Assembly: GCA_947683425.1 (NCBI GenBank)
Contig: CANTUQ010000070.1
Span: 3,126,001 to 3,190,000 of the forward strand
Source of the DNA: Excoecaria cochinchinensis
Lineage: Eukaryota; Streptophyta; Magnoliopsida; Malpighiales; Euphorbiaceae
DNA length: 64,000 nucleotides
Direction: 5' to 3'
Both the position numbers and the translations under genes were made by a program. The notes below the pieces were generated by a model. That model made no database searches. It was not told where the DNA came from and saw only the letters and a program-made list of their open reading frames with translations. Numbering within the stretch: the stretch's first letter is position 1; each line of letters opens with the position of its first letter. Below are positions 35,874 through 48,500 of the stretch, piece after piece.

Positions 35874-37776
35874 CTAATTAGTATTTTCAAGAAATGGATA
35901 ATCGGTGTAACCAATCACAGGATCAGATGTGTAAACTGTATCCGTATTGTACTTGTTGAGAGGAGCATCAAGTTCAAATCTCTTTGGCAAATCTGGATTG
36001 GCAAGGAAAAGACGACCGTAAGTGATGAGATCTGCACGGTTTTCTTCCAGAGCTTTGTTCCCATTGTCCCTATCATATCCTCCGGCCACGATAAATGTGC
36101 CTTTGAAAGCTTTTCTCATAGGCAAAAGACTGTGCGGACATACAAAATTTTCACCAACGGTTTTCATCCTAGGTTCAACCACATGGGAGTAAAGAATTCC
36201 ATATTTATTCAATGACTCTGCCATGTAAGCTCCCAAAGCCTTTGGATTTGAGTCTCCTGTTTCCATACAGTTTGCAAATGGAGACAATTTTATTCCAACT
36301 TTATCTGCTCCTATCTCCTTCACAATTGCTTCAACAACTTCCAAAGCAAAACGACACCTGTTCTGTAGTGATCCACCGTATTCATCTGTTCTATCATTCA
36401 CTTCATCTTTGATAAACTGGTCTATTAGGAAGCCATGAGCCCCATGGATCTCTACCCCATCAAAACCTGCAAGGTATTTAAAAATAGTAGTTATACGAAA
36501 ATAGATTATCAAGTAATTGAAAAGCAATCTTGAAGAGAAAAGAATAAAATGTTGTGTGTGGAAAAAAAACCTACCAGCTTCAATGGCATTTCTCGCAGCC
36601 ATTCTAAAATCATTCACAAGTTGAGGAATTTCATTAGTTCTTAGCCGCCTTGGAGGTGTGAACTTTGCAACATCAATGCCATTAACTCGAACTTGAACAG
36701 TCAAAGGCTTGTCTGTGCAAGAGATTGGTGCTTGCCCGTTTGGCTGAAATCCTATGCAGATAAACTATTGGGATCATATAAAGAGCAAAACAATACTTCA
36801 AAAGGAACAACCTTTTGGCACAAGTAAACAGAGAGCTTCCAATTATGCCTAAAAGATTTGTGCCAATAAATTTCTTGCATCAAGAAGCTGCATTCAAGTA
36901 GATAAATTATTCTACTAGCTACTGCTATTGACACCAGTCAAATAAGAAGAGACAAAGCCTTCCGTTGACCCACCAAAAGATTTGGAAAGGTAAGAAAAAT
37001 TTCTTTCCACTATCATTCTTGTGCGGAAAAAACAGAACCAACAACAAGAAGACGCTTCCACAGTAAGTTAAGAGTAACATATGAAACACACTAGTCATGA
37101 AGTGGAAAGCAGCATACTCCAAGGCCTAGAAATGGAAGACAAATCGGAACTACTTTTAAACAATACAAAAATCGGAAGACTAACCTGCATTTGAAACCCT
37201 TCCAACATGCCAAATTTGACAAAAGAAGATGCCACCTTTGGCATGAACAGCATCTACAATGGGTTTCCATGCCTCAATTTGTTCGTTGATCCAAATACCA
37301 GGAGTATCAGTATACCTTAAATATACACAAAGAAACTGAAAACATTAAGATAAAGTTCAAGTTACTATAGTAAGAAACCAAAAGCTTTACAGATTGTACA
37401 ATGCAATTACCCTTGAGCAGTATCAGATACTCCTGTAGCTTCAGAAATAAGAAGACCCCCTCTGGTTGTTCTCTGGGAATAATACAGGATAGCATGAGGT
37501 TGAGGAACATTGTTGTAAGATCTCATCCTGGTCAACGGTGCCAAAACAATTCTGAACCATAAAAATTAACAACAAACATTAATTCCGTTGTTCTTAAAAT
37601 ATTAGCACCAAAGAAGTTAGCAAACGAAACTATGCTCTTTTGACCAAAAATACAGAGCAAATTAAAGTAAAATGAAGAATTGAAAAACTTGGGTATAAAT
37701 GATACCTATGAGAAAGATTGAACTTTCCCATCTGGTATGGGGTGAGAAGAGGAATGGTGGGAGATTGGGCAGACAT
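35874..37776 (-). CDS. OPR: 12-oxophytodienoate reductase-like protein, copy B
   Basis: Paralog of the gene at 7464-9757, with identical exon sizes. Minus-strand exons: 37776-37706, 37551-37411, 37315-37185, 36751-36575, 36466-35874. All borders are GT..AG; 1113 bases give 370 residues plus TAG. Start M-S-A-Q-S-P-T-I-P-L-L-T, end F-L-E-N-T-N. The FCQIWHVGR motif is normal here (Trp106). The active-site segment is I-H-G-A-H-G-F, so residue 186 is Phe instead of the family's Tyr, as in copy A. Intron 3 is about half the length of that in copy A. It should be a cytosolic FMN ene-reductase by family; turnover by the usual Tyr-donor mechanism is in doubt. Confidence 0.93.
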
Positions 37777-38425
37777 AGCAGTGTTATTTGATTTGTGTTC
37801 TTCATTCTGTAATTTGGTTTCCATTTGAACAACTTTTATCTTCAAATATAAGATGAAATAATGGAATGCTGATAGCCCAATCAGGCATTTGGGGTTTTAA
37901 AGAAGCAATTCATGACAAAGAACAAGTCGGCTCCTTTCTCAGGTTAAAAAGTCAATGTTTCTGGACCGGCGCGCTATTGGGTTATGGTTGGATCAATGCA
38001 ACCGCATTTAACTGGATTTGTTTAAGAAAATACTATTATTTATAAAATAAATAAATAAATTAGAAATACAGTCTAATAATTCGTTAAAAAAATATATTCA
38101 TCTTCAAGTATCAATTTTGGTACATTATTTTTAAGTTACACAAACTTAATATAAATTTAAAAAAAAAATAAACTTATTATAAATCGCAAATTTTCAAATA
38201 ATTTCAAATGCTCATAAATGCTAACTTACCTCCATAAATTGATTCTATCACAACGTGTGTGTGTTTATATATATATATATATATATATATTGATTCTATA
38301 TGTATTGATTCTATCACAACGCGCGCGCGCGGTCTTGCAGAAGGGATATATACACACACACACACTAGTTTGTGACTATATACACTGCACGTGATAAATT
38401 TATTTATTCATGTACTCGTTGATCA
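37777..38425. other. upstream region of OPR copy B
   Basis: Homology to the copy A promoter region extends to about 37975. After that the sequence is AT-rich, ending in a simple-repeat cluster at 38255-38365. I cannot place a promoter element with confidence. Confidence 0.5.
38255..38365. repeat. alternating purine-pyrimidine microsatellite cluster
   Basis: GT, TA, CG and CA dinucleotide runs lie within about 110 bases: GTGTGTGT then (AT)n, then CGCGCGCGCG, then CACACACACA. GATTCTATCACAACG flanks both the GT and the CG run, so one half is a duplicate of the other with a changed dinucleotide. Confidence 0.85.
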
Positions 38426-38433
38426 CTGGTAAA

Positions 38434-39677
38434 TAGAGGTGGCAAATAGGTGGGTTGGGCGGGTTTGGGTTGGGTTATAAATGGATTGGTTCGTAAATGG
38501 ATGGATCATAAACGGGTCAAAAATATATGGGTCATAAATGCGTCAATACCCAAATGGATTGAGTGAATTTGGGTCGACCCATTTAATTTTTTTTAATGAA
38601 AAATAATTATCGATATAATAAAGGAATACTAAAAAAATTATTATAAAAATATTGGCCAAAATGGATCGGTTGAGATACAAACGGATTGAGATATCGGTTG
38701 ACTTATAACTGTCCAATTTACTATTAATTTGGTAAAAATTTTGGCAGTATAACGGCTATATATATAACATACTCTTACTACAATTCAAACAATCCATAGT
38801 TACATACAGGGGTACAACAACACAATAATTCATAAACCAAGTGGCCATTTTTCCATTTTTAAGCCAATTATGTAATTTTAAATTATTTCACTCACTTTCT
38901 AAGCTCAATTTCTCCCAAAATTAATTTTATAATTCTTAAAATATATAAATTAGTCTTCCTGCAAAATTTTAGTTCAAACAGAGTCCGTTTCTCGATTTGG
39001 TAAATTTAAATCAGTCAGTTTTGACAATTTTCAGTGTTACCAAAAAATTAATTTTTCGTTGTCAAAAATTTCTAAATATTAATCTGAGTCTATATATATC
39101 ATTAAAATAATTTTTAAAGGTTATTTGCTATTTTTAGAAGTCTAGTCAAATCTTGGTCAAATCGGGTAACCTTTAAAATGAGCCGAGCTTTTTTTTATTT
39201 TTAACTTTTGAAAATCTATTTGAGTTCATTTTTTCTCCACATTTTACCCTCGGACTCCTTGTGACTAGTATTTTCCGATGGTGAAATAAAATATATTTAA
39301 CTTCTGGGTGTAATTTTTGTGCTCAGTGCACTATTTTACATCGAAAAATACTATTTACGACTAACCTGATAACTCGGCTATTACAAATCTAACTAACAAA
39401 ATATGCATACACATTACACAATAATAATACAGCGGGACAGTTTAAGCAAAACATCTTGTTCATTAAGCCAAAAGTTTTTAATATTAAAGAAATAATGAAA
39501 GAAAAAAAAAAACACCCATTGGGTCTAGAAAAAATGACTCAAATGGTTTGTATTTTATGTGCGTAGACTTTGGGTGAATTTAAATGGGTCAATTTTTTAG
39601 TTGGGTTGGGTTTGGGTCAATTTTTTTTTGTTGGGTTTGGGTGAGTTGTTGGGTTTGGGTTAATTTTGACACATTTA
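38434..39677. mobile_element. non-autonomous hAT element with 8-bp target duplication
   Basis: CTGGTAAA flanks both sides (38426-38433, 39678-39685). The left end TAGAGGTGGCAAAT is the common plant hAT terminus. The right end reads TTTTGACACATTTA, which pairs with it at 10 of 14 positions. Inside each end are GGGTTGGG/GGGTTTGGG-rich stretches. The 1244-bp body has no transposase-like frame, so it would depend on another hAT. Confidence 0.85.
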
Positions 39678-39685
39678 CTGGTAAA

Positions 39686-39722
39686 TAATCATTAAATTTG
39701 ACTTTTTATTATTTCCTCCTAA

Positions 39723-39763
<41 letters not shown>

Positions 39764-40282
39764 CATACATATTATTTCCTCCTAACACTATGTATAGTGT
39801 TATATATATATATACATACATATTATGATGCATGTTATCCATGCAACCTTTTACGAATAAATTTAATATTTTTAATTAAAAATAAATTTATTACTCCATT
39901 GAATCATTGTAAACAAATAATATTGATAGTAATTTTAATTTAAATATAATTTTATTATTGTTTATGTCAAATAAACATATATAATTGTTATAAAAATTGA
40001 TATGATTATAATTGAATAAAAATAATTTCAATTAAAAATAATAAACAAAAATATAAATAAAATCACCTCGTTGGTAAACAAAATAATTTTTAATATTTTC
40101 ATTCTCTTTGCTATTAGAATAATATTCAATCAATTCTTGTCGAATAACTCCAACATTAATAGTACAATTTTTCTCCAATGGTTAGAGATCATAAGTAGCA
40201 TAAAATTGCAAAGTCATTTTCAAAATATAAAAACAAAAAATTAGAAAAAATAAGATAATAAAAAAATTAAAACTAATATAAA
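39686..40282. other. intergenic, TA-rich
   Basis: Two (TA)n runs (39727-39759 and about 39799-39812), each beside CATACATA, with TATTATTTCCTCCTAACACTAT occurring before both, so the stretch is a short tandem duplication. The rest is AT-rich with no gene. Confidence 0.6.
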
Positions 40283-40790
40283 TGATAATACCCATTATCT
40301 TTCATCACTGGGCTTGAGCTAAGGCCCAGCAAAGACCAAGGATCCAGTCGTCTGGAAGGCCAAAGCCCCAAGGTCCTGTGCGTGACGAGTGGACACACAC
40401 GAAACTAGAGGAGATGAAACCTGATGGCTGTCCGATCGAACTAACATGGCACTCCTCCTGTCAGTCCACTAGCACAAGCCATTGCCATTCCTCCTGCCTT
40501 ATTCCTGTCATATCATCGCCTGCCTACTTTGATACCAGAGTAGAGCACTCAAGTGGATTTCACACCCTCTATAAATACCCCATGTCACTGTACCCAGGTA
40601 AAGCAACTTAATCTGAAGAATTTCTCTCACTACTCTATCTCTTTAAACACTACTGACTTAAACTTAGGAGTGTTCACGTCCAATCTGACCGGGCAAACTT
40701 TCTTGTAAGAATGAAGCATTGCTGACCCGATCTGCTCAAACTCAATTGCTATACCAACCTCCCTTGCCTCTAATTTACTAGAGCTTATCA
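40283..40790 (+). repeat. gypsy left LTR
   Basis: TG..CA borders. The TATA box TATAAATA is at 40570-40577. The LTR is directly followed by TTTGGTGCTTTCGTTGA, the primer-site/leader segment. It matches the right LTR over its length but with many substitutions and some indels, so the insertion is not recent. Confidence 0.88.
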
Positions 40791-40813
40791 TTTGGTGCTT
40801 TCGTTGATAAGCC

Positions 40814-42560
40814 ATGCCAGGATTAAGACACTCTATACACTCAAGATTAGAGAAAAATGATCAATCTAATAGCGATCAAAGTAGACTAAAGTCTACTGGT
40901 GGACGGGGATAAACCTCATGGATCTCCCGCTGTTAATGATCTAACCCTTAGGTTTAATGAGAAGGTCATAGCACAACCGGATGCCACTCTCATCACCATG
41001 GAGGATGCAAGAACCATTTTAGGCAACTTCACCAGAAGTGTCATGCAATCCGTTTAAAAGGGCGAACAACATCAGACCTCAATGAGGGACTTCGAGGTTG
41101 AAGCTAGAAGAAGAGTAGGAAAGGACAAGAGAAATAAAATAATTGTTATTTGAGACTCAAGAGATAGAGAACACATAAAATTTTGTACTCACTCCAACAT
41201 ATGTGAGTCAAGCAAAAGCAATAAAGGAGAAGAAAAGTTATTTCCCCTAAGAAGGAGCCCAGGCTTCTACGTATATAATCCCTCCCATAAGCCAAAGCGG
41301 TCGCAATCGCCCTCGGTTTTCAAAGGAGATGACCTGTCACATGAATGCGATTTGGTTTGGGGACCCTCATCTGGTAGTTACACTGCCTTCCCCTTTTATC
41401 GAAAGGTTAGAGTAGCTGAACTTCCCCTATGATTCAAGAAAATAAGGATGCCGAAATATGTGGGCAATTCCGATCCAAAGACCCATGTCTCTGAATACTA
41501 GACGCAAATTCAATTGTATTCTTTTGATGATCGTCTCTTCTATAGAGTTTTCCCTATAACTCTGAATGATGATGCCCTAGATTGGTTTCACGATCTTCCT
41601 CCGAAATTGATCTCTTCCTTCAAGCAAATTCTTGATTTCTTCACGACAAGATTCACCTGAACCCAAACAACGAAGACAGTCAGCCATTTATGGAAGTTGA
41701 CCCAAAGGCCCCGCGAAAGTCTCCGGGACTACATGGAGAGGTTTCGAACAATAGCAATAGAAATTGAAAATGTGTACATTAAAGAGGCAGCAGAGGCCTT
41801 ATGTGAAAACACCAGGAGCTGGCCTCTGTCTGAGTCCATCAGGACCAAGCCACCAACATATATCATTGGCCCAATGGATAGAGCTAAATAATACATTTTG
41901 TTGGATGAGGCCACCATAACAGACATAAAAGGCTAAGACTGGCCGAAAGACTGCAGTTCCCGCCAACCGTGGCCAATCGACTGCAGCTGGCATCAAGCAT
42001 CGCTGATAGGCTATGATTTCGGCTAGTATGGCCCATAGACTGTGGCATCAGACTGAAAGGATAGGTAAAGGCAAAAGGATAAATTAAGTTTGAGAAGAAA
42101 AGGCCTACAAGCCATAAAATTAATCCGGCTAAAGCCTACACCCTGCTTAACACCAGTCCTACTAAAATCTTATGGTGGATCAAAAAAAACCATAAGGTTA
42201 ATTGGCCAAAGAAATTGTCCGATCGAACATACGCTTTGTGAGATAAAAGTAAATACTATGAATTCCATAAAGACTTTGGTCACTTGGTCGATGAATGCAA
42301 CTTGTTAAGAAATGACATAGAAAGGCTCCTATAAGATGGGTTCCTAAAGAATTTCATGGAATGCACACATGAAAATCCCAGCGACTCCCCTGCCAAAAGA
42401 GCAGACCGATCGAATGATTACGAGAATATAGAAAGCTGAAGCGATCAGCACGAATGGCGAGAGATCTTCGCACAGAAGAGAGAAAATAACACCAATGTGA
42501 CTATATTCTTTGAATGCAATGTGACTATATCTCTCGAACATGTGGCTGATTTAAAATCTT
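40814..42560 (+). pseudogene. gypsy gag remnants
   Basis: Related to the gag at 226-2127. Shared segments include M-E-D-A-R-T-I-L-G-N-F-T-R-S-V-M-Q-S, R-V-F-P-I-T-L-N-D-D-A-L-D-W-F-H-D-L-P, and T-Q-R-P-R-E-S-L-R-D-Y-M-E-R-F. A knuckle remnant is found near 42250 (Y-E-F-H-K-D-F-G-H-L-V-D-E-C), in which the first Cys is Tyr. There are many stops, among them TAA after Q-S-V near 41057 and TGA in the T-T-R-F-T segment near 41657. Confidence 0.82.
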
Positions 42561-43326
42561 AGACTACTTTTGCCTCAAGTCACAAAGAACTTTCATAAGG
42601 AGACAAAACATCCCTCCTCAAAATCGAAAATAGTTTATCCTTCTAAGAGGAATTATCTTTGCACAAAAGCATAAACCAAAAGCCCCATGGACACTCTTCG
42701 ATCGGGGAAAACATTCATAAACAATGCCAAATTTGCTATCTCCTCTATCTATTCAGTATTCAAAAGAAAATGATAGAATTGAGAAGAGAACTGGAATGCC
42801 TTCTAAAATTATGAGGAAATAGTCGGCCATTGGCTAACAGGTTCCCAATCACCCACTTGGCACTAGAGAAGGCCAAAACAGTTGCCATCTCTTCCATTTG
42901 CTTAGGACCAACTTATAGGAGTGGAAGAAACACAGTTGGTCGACCCTGTTCTGGTGAGCTCTCCTCGGTTGCCAAGCACTTAAATGGCCTGAATAGACTC
43001 ATCACCTCTTTTCATTCCAAATTGAGACGAAAAAATCCATGCTCGTTCTAAGCTAAGACGAAATGAGCCATGGTCCCCGTTAATGGTGATACAATCGAGC
43101 TAAAATCCCCAACACACCAAGAGGACAATCACACTCGTTCAATAGGAAGAGTGTGCTGGGCAGAAAAGCAGAAGAGGAGCATCAACATAAATGTCACGAC
43201 ACTGATTGGACTTGACAAATGACACCGTTTAAGTGATGAGGTTGGAAATTTCTTCCAGCTGAAAGAATAGCTCGTAGGAAGAAGAAAAATGTAGGACCCA
43301 AAATGCACCTTAGACAAATTAGAACG
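42561..43326. other. gypsy interior after gag, no domain seen
   Basis: Short frames only; none shows protease, RT or integrase motifs. Purine-rich with scattered GATCGG words typical of this element. Confidence 0.5.
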
Positions 43327-45541
43327 TGTATAACGGCCCAATAATTAAAAATTTAATTGTAAATCAGAATCGGGATATTTAATGGTAGAAAAAAAAGGAT
43401 TAAATCGAATGGAATTAAAAGTTTAGAAAGGACGTAATTGAAGGAAATATATAATTAAGTGACTAAAATGTAAAAAAGCAAGATTAGAATTTAATATGGG
43501 ATTAATTAAGTATATCATAAGATTATATTAAATTAATTTGTGCTATGTGTGTGAGTGGAAATCACGTGGCTTATAAGGAATAATCCACCAAAGCTCTTTC
43601 ATGCATATATATATAAGAAATTCAAGAAAGAGAAGGGGGAGAAAAAAAAGAATTCATTTTTCTTTCTTGGTTTAGCTCAATGGGACATTGTGATGTGTGT
43701 CTTTGATATCATTAAATTGGAAATTATGGGAAGAATTAGTAGATAATGGAAAGAGGAAGGAGAAAATTGTCATGCAAAGTTAAGATTCAAGTTTGGAAGA
43801 ACTACCTTTAACAGATTTGGAATTAATTATATGTATTGTATGTATTTGATGGTTTAGAAATGATTAGATTTACGTGATAAGCAGGAAATTGATGGGTAAA
43901 CACAGGATGAAGATGAATTGTTCAAATTTATAGTTGTGTGCTTCAATTGTATAATTTAAATTGAACTCCGTTTGCCCAAAAATGATGTTTGATATGTAAA
44001 TTGTACTAATTAAGATGGACTTGTAAATCTACAGAATTTATGTTTGCATTTTCCTAGTTACATGGCGGTCAAGGATTCTTACCCGCTGTGCAATCGTATT
44101 TTGGATTGTTAAAATTGCCTTAATTTCATCTTACACTGTGGTTAGGAATTTCTGCCCGCCGTGTAACTTATTATGTCTTCTGTGTAAACATTTTTACCCT
44201 CCGAATAAATAGCTTATGTTCTGAAAATTTAGTTTCATGCCATTTTACACGGCGGTTAAAAAATCCTAACCGCCGTGTAGCCCCCAATTCCAGCACTATG
44301 AATTAATGATATTTGCTTACTTTTTCATGTTCAATCCTTTTTATAACTATATGATGAATTACATGTAATATGTATAAATATAATATTGATAAGATTTAAA
44401 TGGCATCATTATAAGATTATAAGCAAATCATTAAGTTTAATTTAATAATATGTGAATACATAAGCAAAGTGATTGTTATTGATAATTGAAATTATAATGG
44501 TTTTTTATATTTTGGACAGATTTTGCATGTTAAATATGTAAGATGAATTTTAAGCTATTATGCTCGATGTTTGAATATGTTAAATGATTATAAGCATGTT
44601 AAGAGTGTTATTGTTTTAATGTAATTAATATAAAAGGATATATATAGGATTAAGTGTTATGAAAAGTGAAGCAGTGAGTGGAATCTTTATTTTAAGCCAA
44701 AATTGTACATAGTCGTGGATAGATAGGCATGCCTATAAGGGATAGTGATTGCAGCTATTAGTGATGACACCATGTGGTGTCTAGTATTTGATACTTGTTT
44801 GATATCTAATATATTGAGACCATCGTGTCTTTAGCGATTGATATTATTTACTCAATGTCCAGTGTTTGATATCCTAGTGGTATCCAGTACTCATGTTATC
44901 CACTCTAATGAGAATTCAGGCAGTTATATAATATGTTAATGAAATGGTTAAGTAGTAGTGACTTGTTAATATATGAATTATTGATTTGATAATATAAGTG
45001 CATATTAAAATGAAATAATGTTTATAAAGTACATGTTTGAATTTATGCTTATATTATTGAAATTATGTTACGTGTTAATTTGAATATATGTCATTGATTA
45101 TGTATAATGAGATAATACGTGTAGAACTAAGTGATTCTGATCCAAAATAAATGGGATATGTATGAAACATGGAATTCTATTCCAAGTCCGAACCAAATCA
45201 GTGGAACCAAATCAATGGAAACTAGTTTAGAATTAAACTTTAATCAAGCAATAAGTGAATGTGTTTATATCAAGTTATAAGGAATTGATAAATGCATGGT
45301 AATTTAGATAGCAATAGTAATGAAATTTAACATAAGATTATACTTGATTTTGTTATAACAATATTAAGGGTAAAGTAAATGGAACGCTGCTAAGTATGTT
45401 AATTGTATGACATCATTTGATAAAATAAGATTGAACTAAAATGGATTTTAATTGTTAATTAAACTTGTCAAATGATTAGTTATTAGTATAAGTATAGAGT
45501 AGCACACCCAATTTCCTCTTAACGTATATGGAGGTGTTATA
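43327..45541 (+). repeat. probable solo LTR of a second gypsy (chromovirus-like)
   Basis: Starts TGTATAACGGCCC, a common beginning of Tekay/Del-type LTRs, and ends GGAGGTGTTATA, probably a changed GTTACA. The body is non-coding and AT-rich, with a TATATATATAAG box near 43604 and CTAGTATTTGATA-type short repeats typical of such long LTRs. Flanking 5-mers (GAACG and AAAAA) do not match, so the call rests on end motifs and texture. It interrupts the gag-only gypsy. Confidence 0.45.
44058..44280. repeat. three hairpin repeats (ACACGGCGGTTA type)
   Basis: Related 36-bp inverted repeats start near 44058, 44131 and 44245. The third is perfect: 13-bp arms at 44246-44258 and 44267-44279 around an 8-base loop. 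The first two have several arm mismatches. Confidence 0.8.
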
Positions 45542-48500
45542 AAAAATGCTCGAGAAACGGAGAGATTTTGGTCGAGACAAACGAAGTTGAAAAAGAATGC
45601 TGCAAATACTCCTAGTAAGGACTCTTTCACTTGATGATTAAAAATATCCAAGACATCAATCTTAAGCTCCTTGCACGCAAGTCTCAGAACGATTCAAGAC
45701 AAGTGAAAAAAGACAACGTGAGTCCAATCAGAGAAGCTGTCAGCCCAAGATCGCAGAAATACCAATTGGACTCTCTCAAGAATATCGTAAAAAGGTTTTG
45801 AATCAATCATCTATAAGAGCTAGCAAAGTCACAATATAACTATCCGCTTTACTTGGCGCTTGCTTTTTGATAAAATCTACTACAAATAAGCCATAAGACT
45901 CTTGAAAGCTAGAATTATCCTGAAAGACAGGACATCGCAAAAGATTACAATGCTCCAAGATCGTGGAAATATCAACATACCCCAAAAAGGTCCTTATTGT
46001 AATATTGTATTCCAATCAAATTGATTACTGAATATACAAATTGCAGGATTTTAAGATATTTGAGTCAATTATTTATGTCTCTTATTAACTATTTTCAAAA
46101 TAAAGTAACAGAGTCACAATATGACTATTAGAAAAGATGGAATCAATGGGAGTTCCTCCAAAGAGAGACGATCCACTTCAGAGAAGTCAACAAACTCTTA
46201 AAAGTACGAAATGTCGTGAAAAACTCACCGAAACCTTCCACAGGGAGAAACTCCACTTCAGATAAGTCGACAGACTCCTGAAAGCAGAAAATATTACAAA
46301 AACTGAATGAAACCGTGCCTTGAGAAAATCTCAAGGTCTTCTATGAAAATGCAATGTTGTATTACAATCCAAACGATTACTGAATATACAAATTACAAAG
46401 TGCTTGTAAAATGAATTCAACTAGATCATTTGCATCTCTTAATGACTAATATTCCTAAATAAAATGCAAATTCATAACTAGCATGACCATTTCCTATGTT
46501 TGATGATTCCCAAACAACATAAATGTTCCACATAAGAGAAGTCAATAAACTCCTGAAAGATGGAACTATCCATAAAATGGACTATCTACTGTTCAAAATA
46601 TTCGAACATTGAAGGTGGGAAACATATACCTACGTATTAAATTGCTCAAGGAAGCAACTTATTCGTATTTCGATCAGAATACTATAATTGTTGCAAAATG
46701 AGCTCGATCTAATCACTCGTAACTTTTAGCGAATATGATAAAAAAAATCATTACATAATCAGCCCAGTGTACCTATTCGCTTAGATAAAACTTGATGACA
46801 TCCCAAGTTAACATCATGATAACTACACTCGATCGGCATAAGTCCCAACACTCCCAATCTAAACAACAAATTCATACTAAAGTAGGACTATATGCTTTGA
46901 TTGGCAATGGTTTCTGACTAAGAAAATTTCGCTACGACGAAAACAGATACTAACTCCGAACGGTCCGATGAACGCAACTGAAAGACATTAAAGACATCAT
47001 ATCCTAATTGGATAAACTAGTCACAAATTGATTTCAAAAGGTATTGCAAAATGAATTTGAATTAAAATGTTTACAATCCTTGATGGTCATTCTTCAAAGC
47101 TATTGTAAGATTCGATTGGTATACTTATTCGCTCGCAAAACTTGATAAAATTGCAAGTTAACACGGAGAAGTCGCATCTAATTATTCACTTATAATCCGA
47201 TTGGCAGTAATTACATACCATTTGAAAAGCGGATCGATCGAATACCATTCAGAACATCTAAACGATGGGGGTGGGAAACACATTATGATGAACTTATTCA
47301 CTAAAAAACTTGATGATATCCCAAGTCAATTACTAAAAGTCATATCCAATTCAGCTATCTACCTAAAATGCTTCAATTATTCTCGATTAAAGTTCAGAAA
47401 TCATTAAATGGTTATCTATCTTAATCAATGATTACACTGATCAAGAATATCCGATTGATTCTTTTGCTTAAACTTCAAAAATCATTAAGTGATTATTTAC
47501 CTTAAATATTTATATCGATCAAGAGTATCTGATTGGTTCATTTGCTTAAACTTCAAAAATCATTAAGTAATTATATGACTTAAATATTTATACCGATCAA
47601 AAGATCCGATCGGTCCGTTTGCTTAAAATCCAAAAATCGTTAAACGATTAACTGTCTCAATGTTTATATCAATCACAATTATCCGATCGATTTATTGGCT
47701 TACTCAAATTTTCTCCCAAGACTTTTGAATAATATATTTCTGAACATTCAAAAGACTACATTGATTTACTATTGTAAAGCAATAAGTAAAAAATAAAGAG
47801 GATGAAATGGTTTTATTAATCTAAATTCCAAGTACATACAAAGGAAAATACAAATTAGAAAAAGAAAATCCTATCTAGTATTGTCCCAAGTTTGATGCAC
47901 TTTATCCGATCGAATATGATACTTCTAAAGCTAAGCTGGAGCTGGACCTAATGGGAAGCAAGCTATAAAGTACATTCAACCAATCTGCTCGCTTTTGTTT
48001 CTCTTTTGATTTCAACCTGTTCAGGCAACTTCTTGCAAATAGGAAGAATCATCAAAAACTCATAGCTATCCCTAGCTCATATAGTACAGCTTCAACTGGC
48101 AGATGGCCCATAAGCTGCAATCCTCTTCTTCTTTAGTTCCAACCAATTCAGCATTGGGAATTGGATGAGAGAAATTGGAGAGGGAAATATAAACTTGAGG
48201 GTTATTCCCCACTTATTAATTGGGAATGCCCTGATCAGAGGGCCCATATTGTCCACTGTCAAGAAACCCATCAGAAGAACAAGGTTCATTCATCTTCTTA
48301 AAATGGCGAGAAAATAAGCAAAAACTTGAAAGATTTTAAGGTGCTTAAACAAATCCAAGGAGAAGTAGCGAGAAGAAAATGAAGGCTTAAAATTTTGAAA
48401 AAGAATGAAAAATGAAGGAAGCTGCCTATTTATAGGATAGTAAAACTTCCTCCTTAAGCCAAGCCTTAAATTGGCATGGGCCACATGGCAATCCTTAATT

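Larger units (their letters stand above)
34220..37975. repeat. segmental duplication copy B (OPR block)
   Basis: Partner of 5732-9895. It differs by lacking the intron-3 insertion and several 3'-flank pieces, and by carrying a MITE at 34926-35353 that copy A lacks. Confidence 0.85.

Noticed and set aside
38440..38580. GGGTTTGGG words resembling telomere repeats
   Set aside because: Not the plant TTTAGGG unit, irregular in spacing, and mirrored at 39595-39665 as the inner part of a hAT end.
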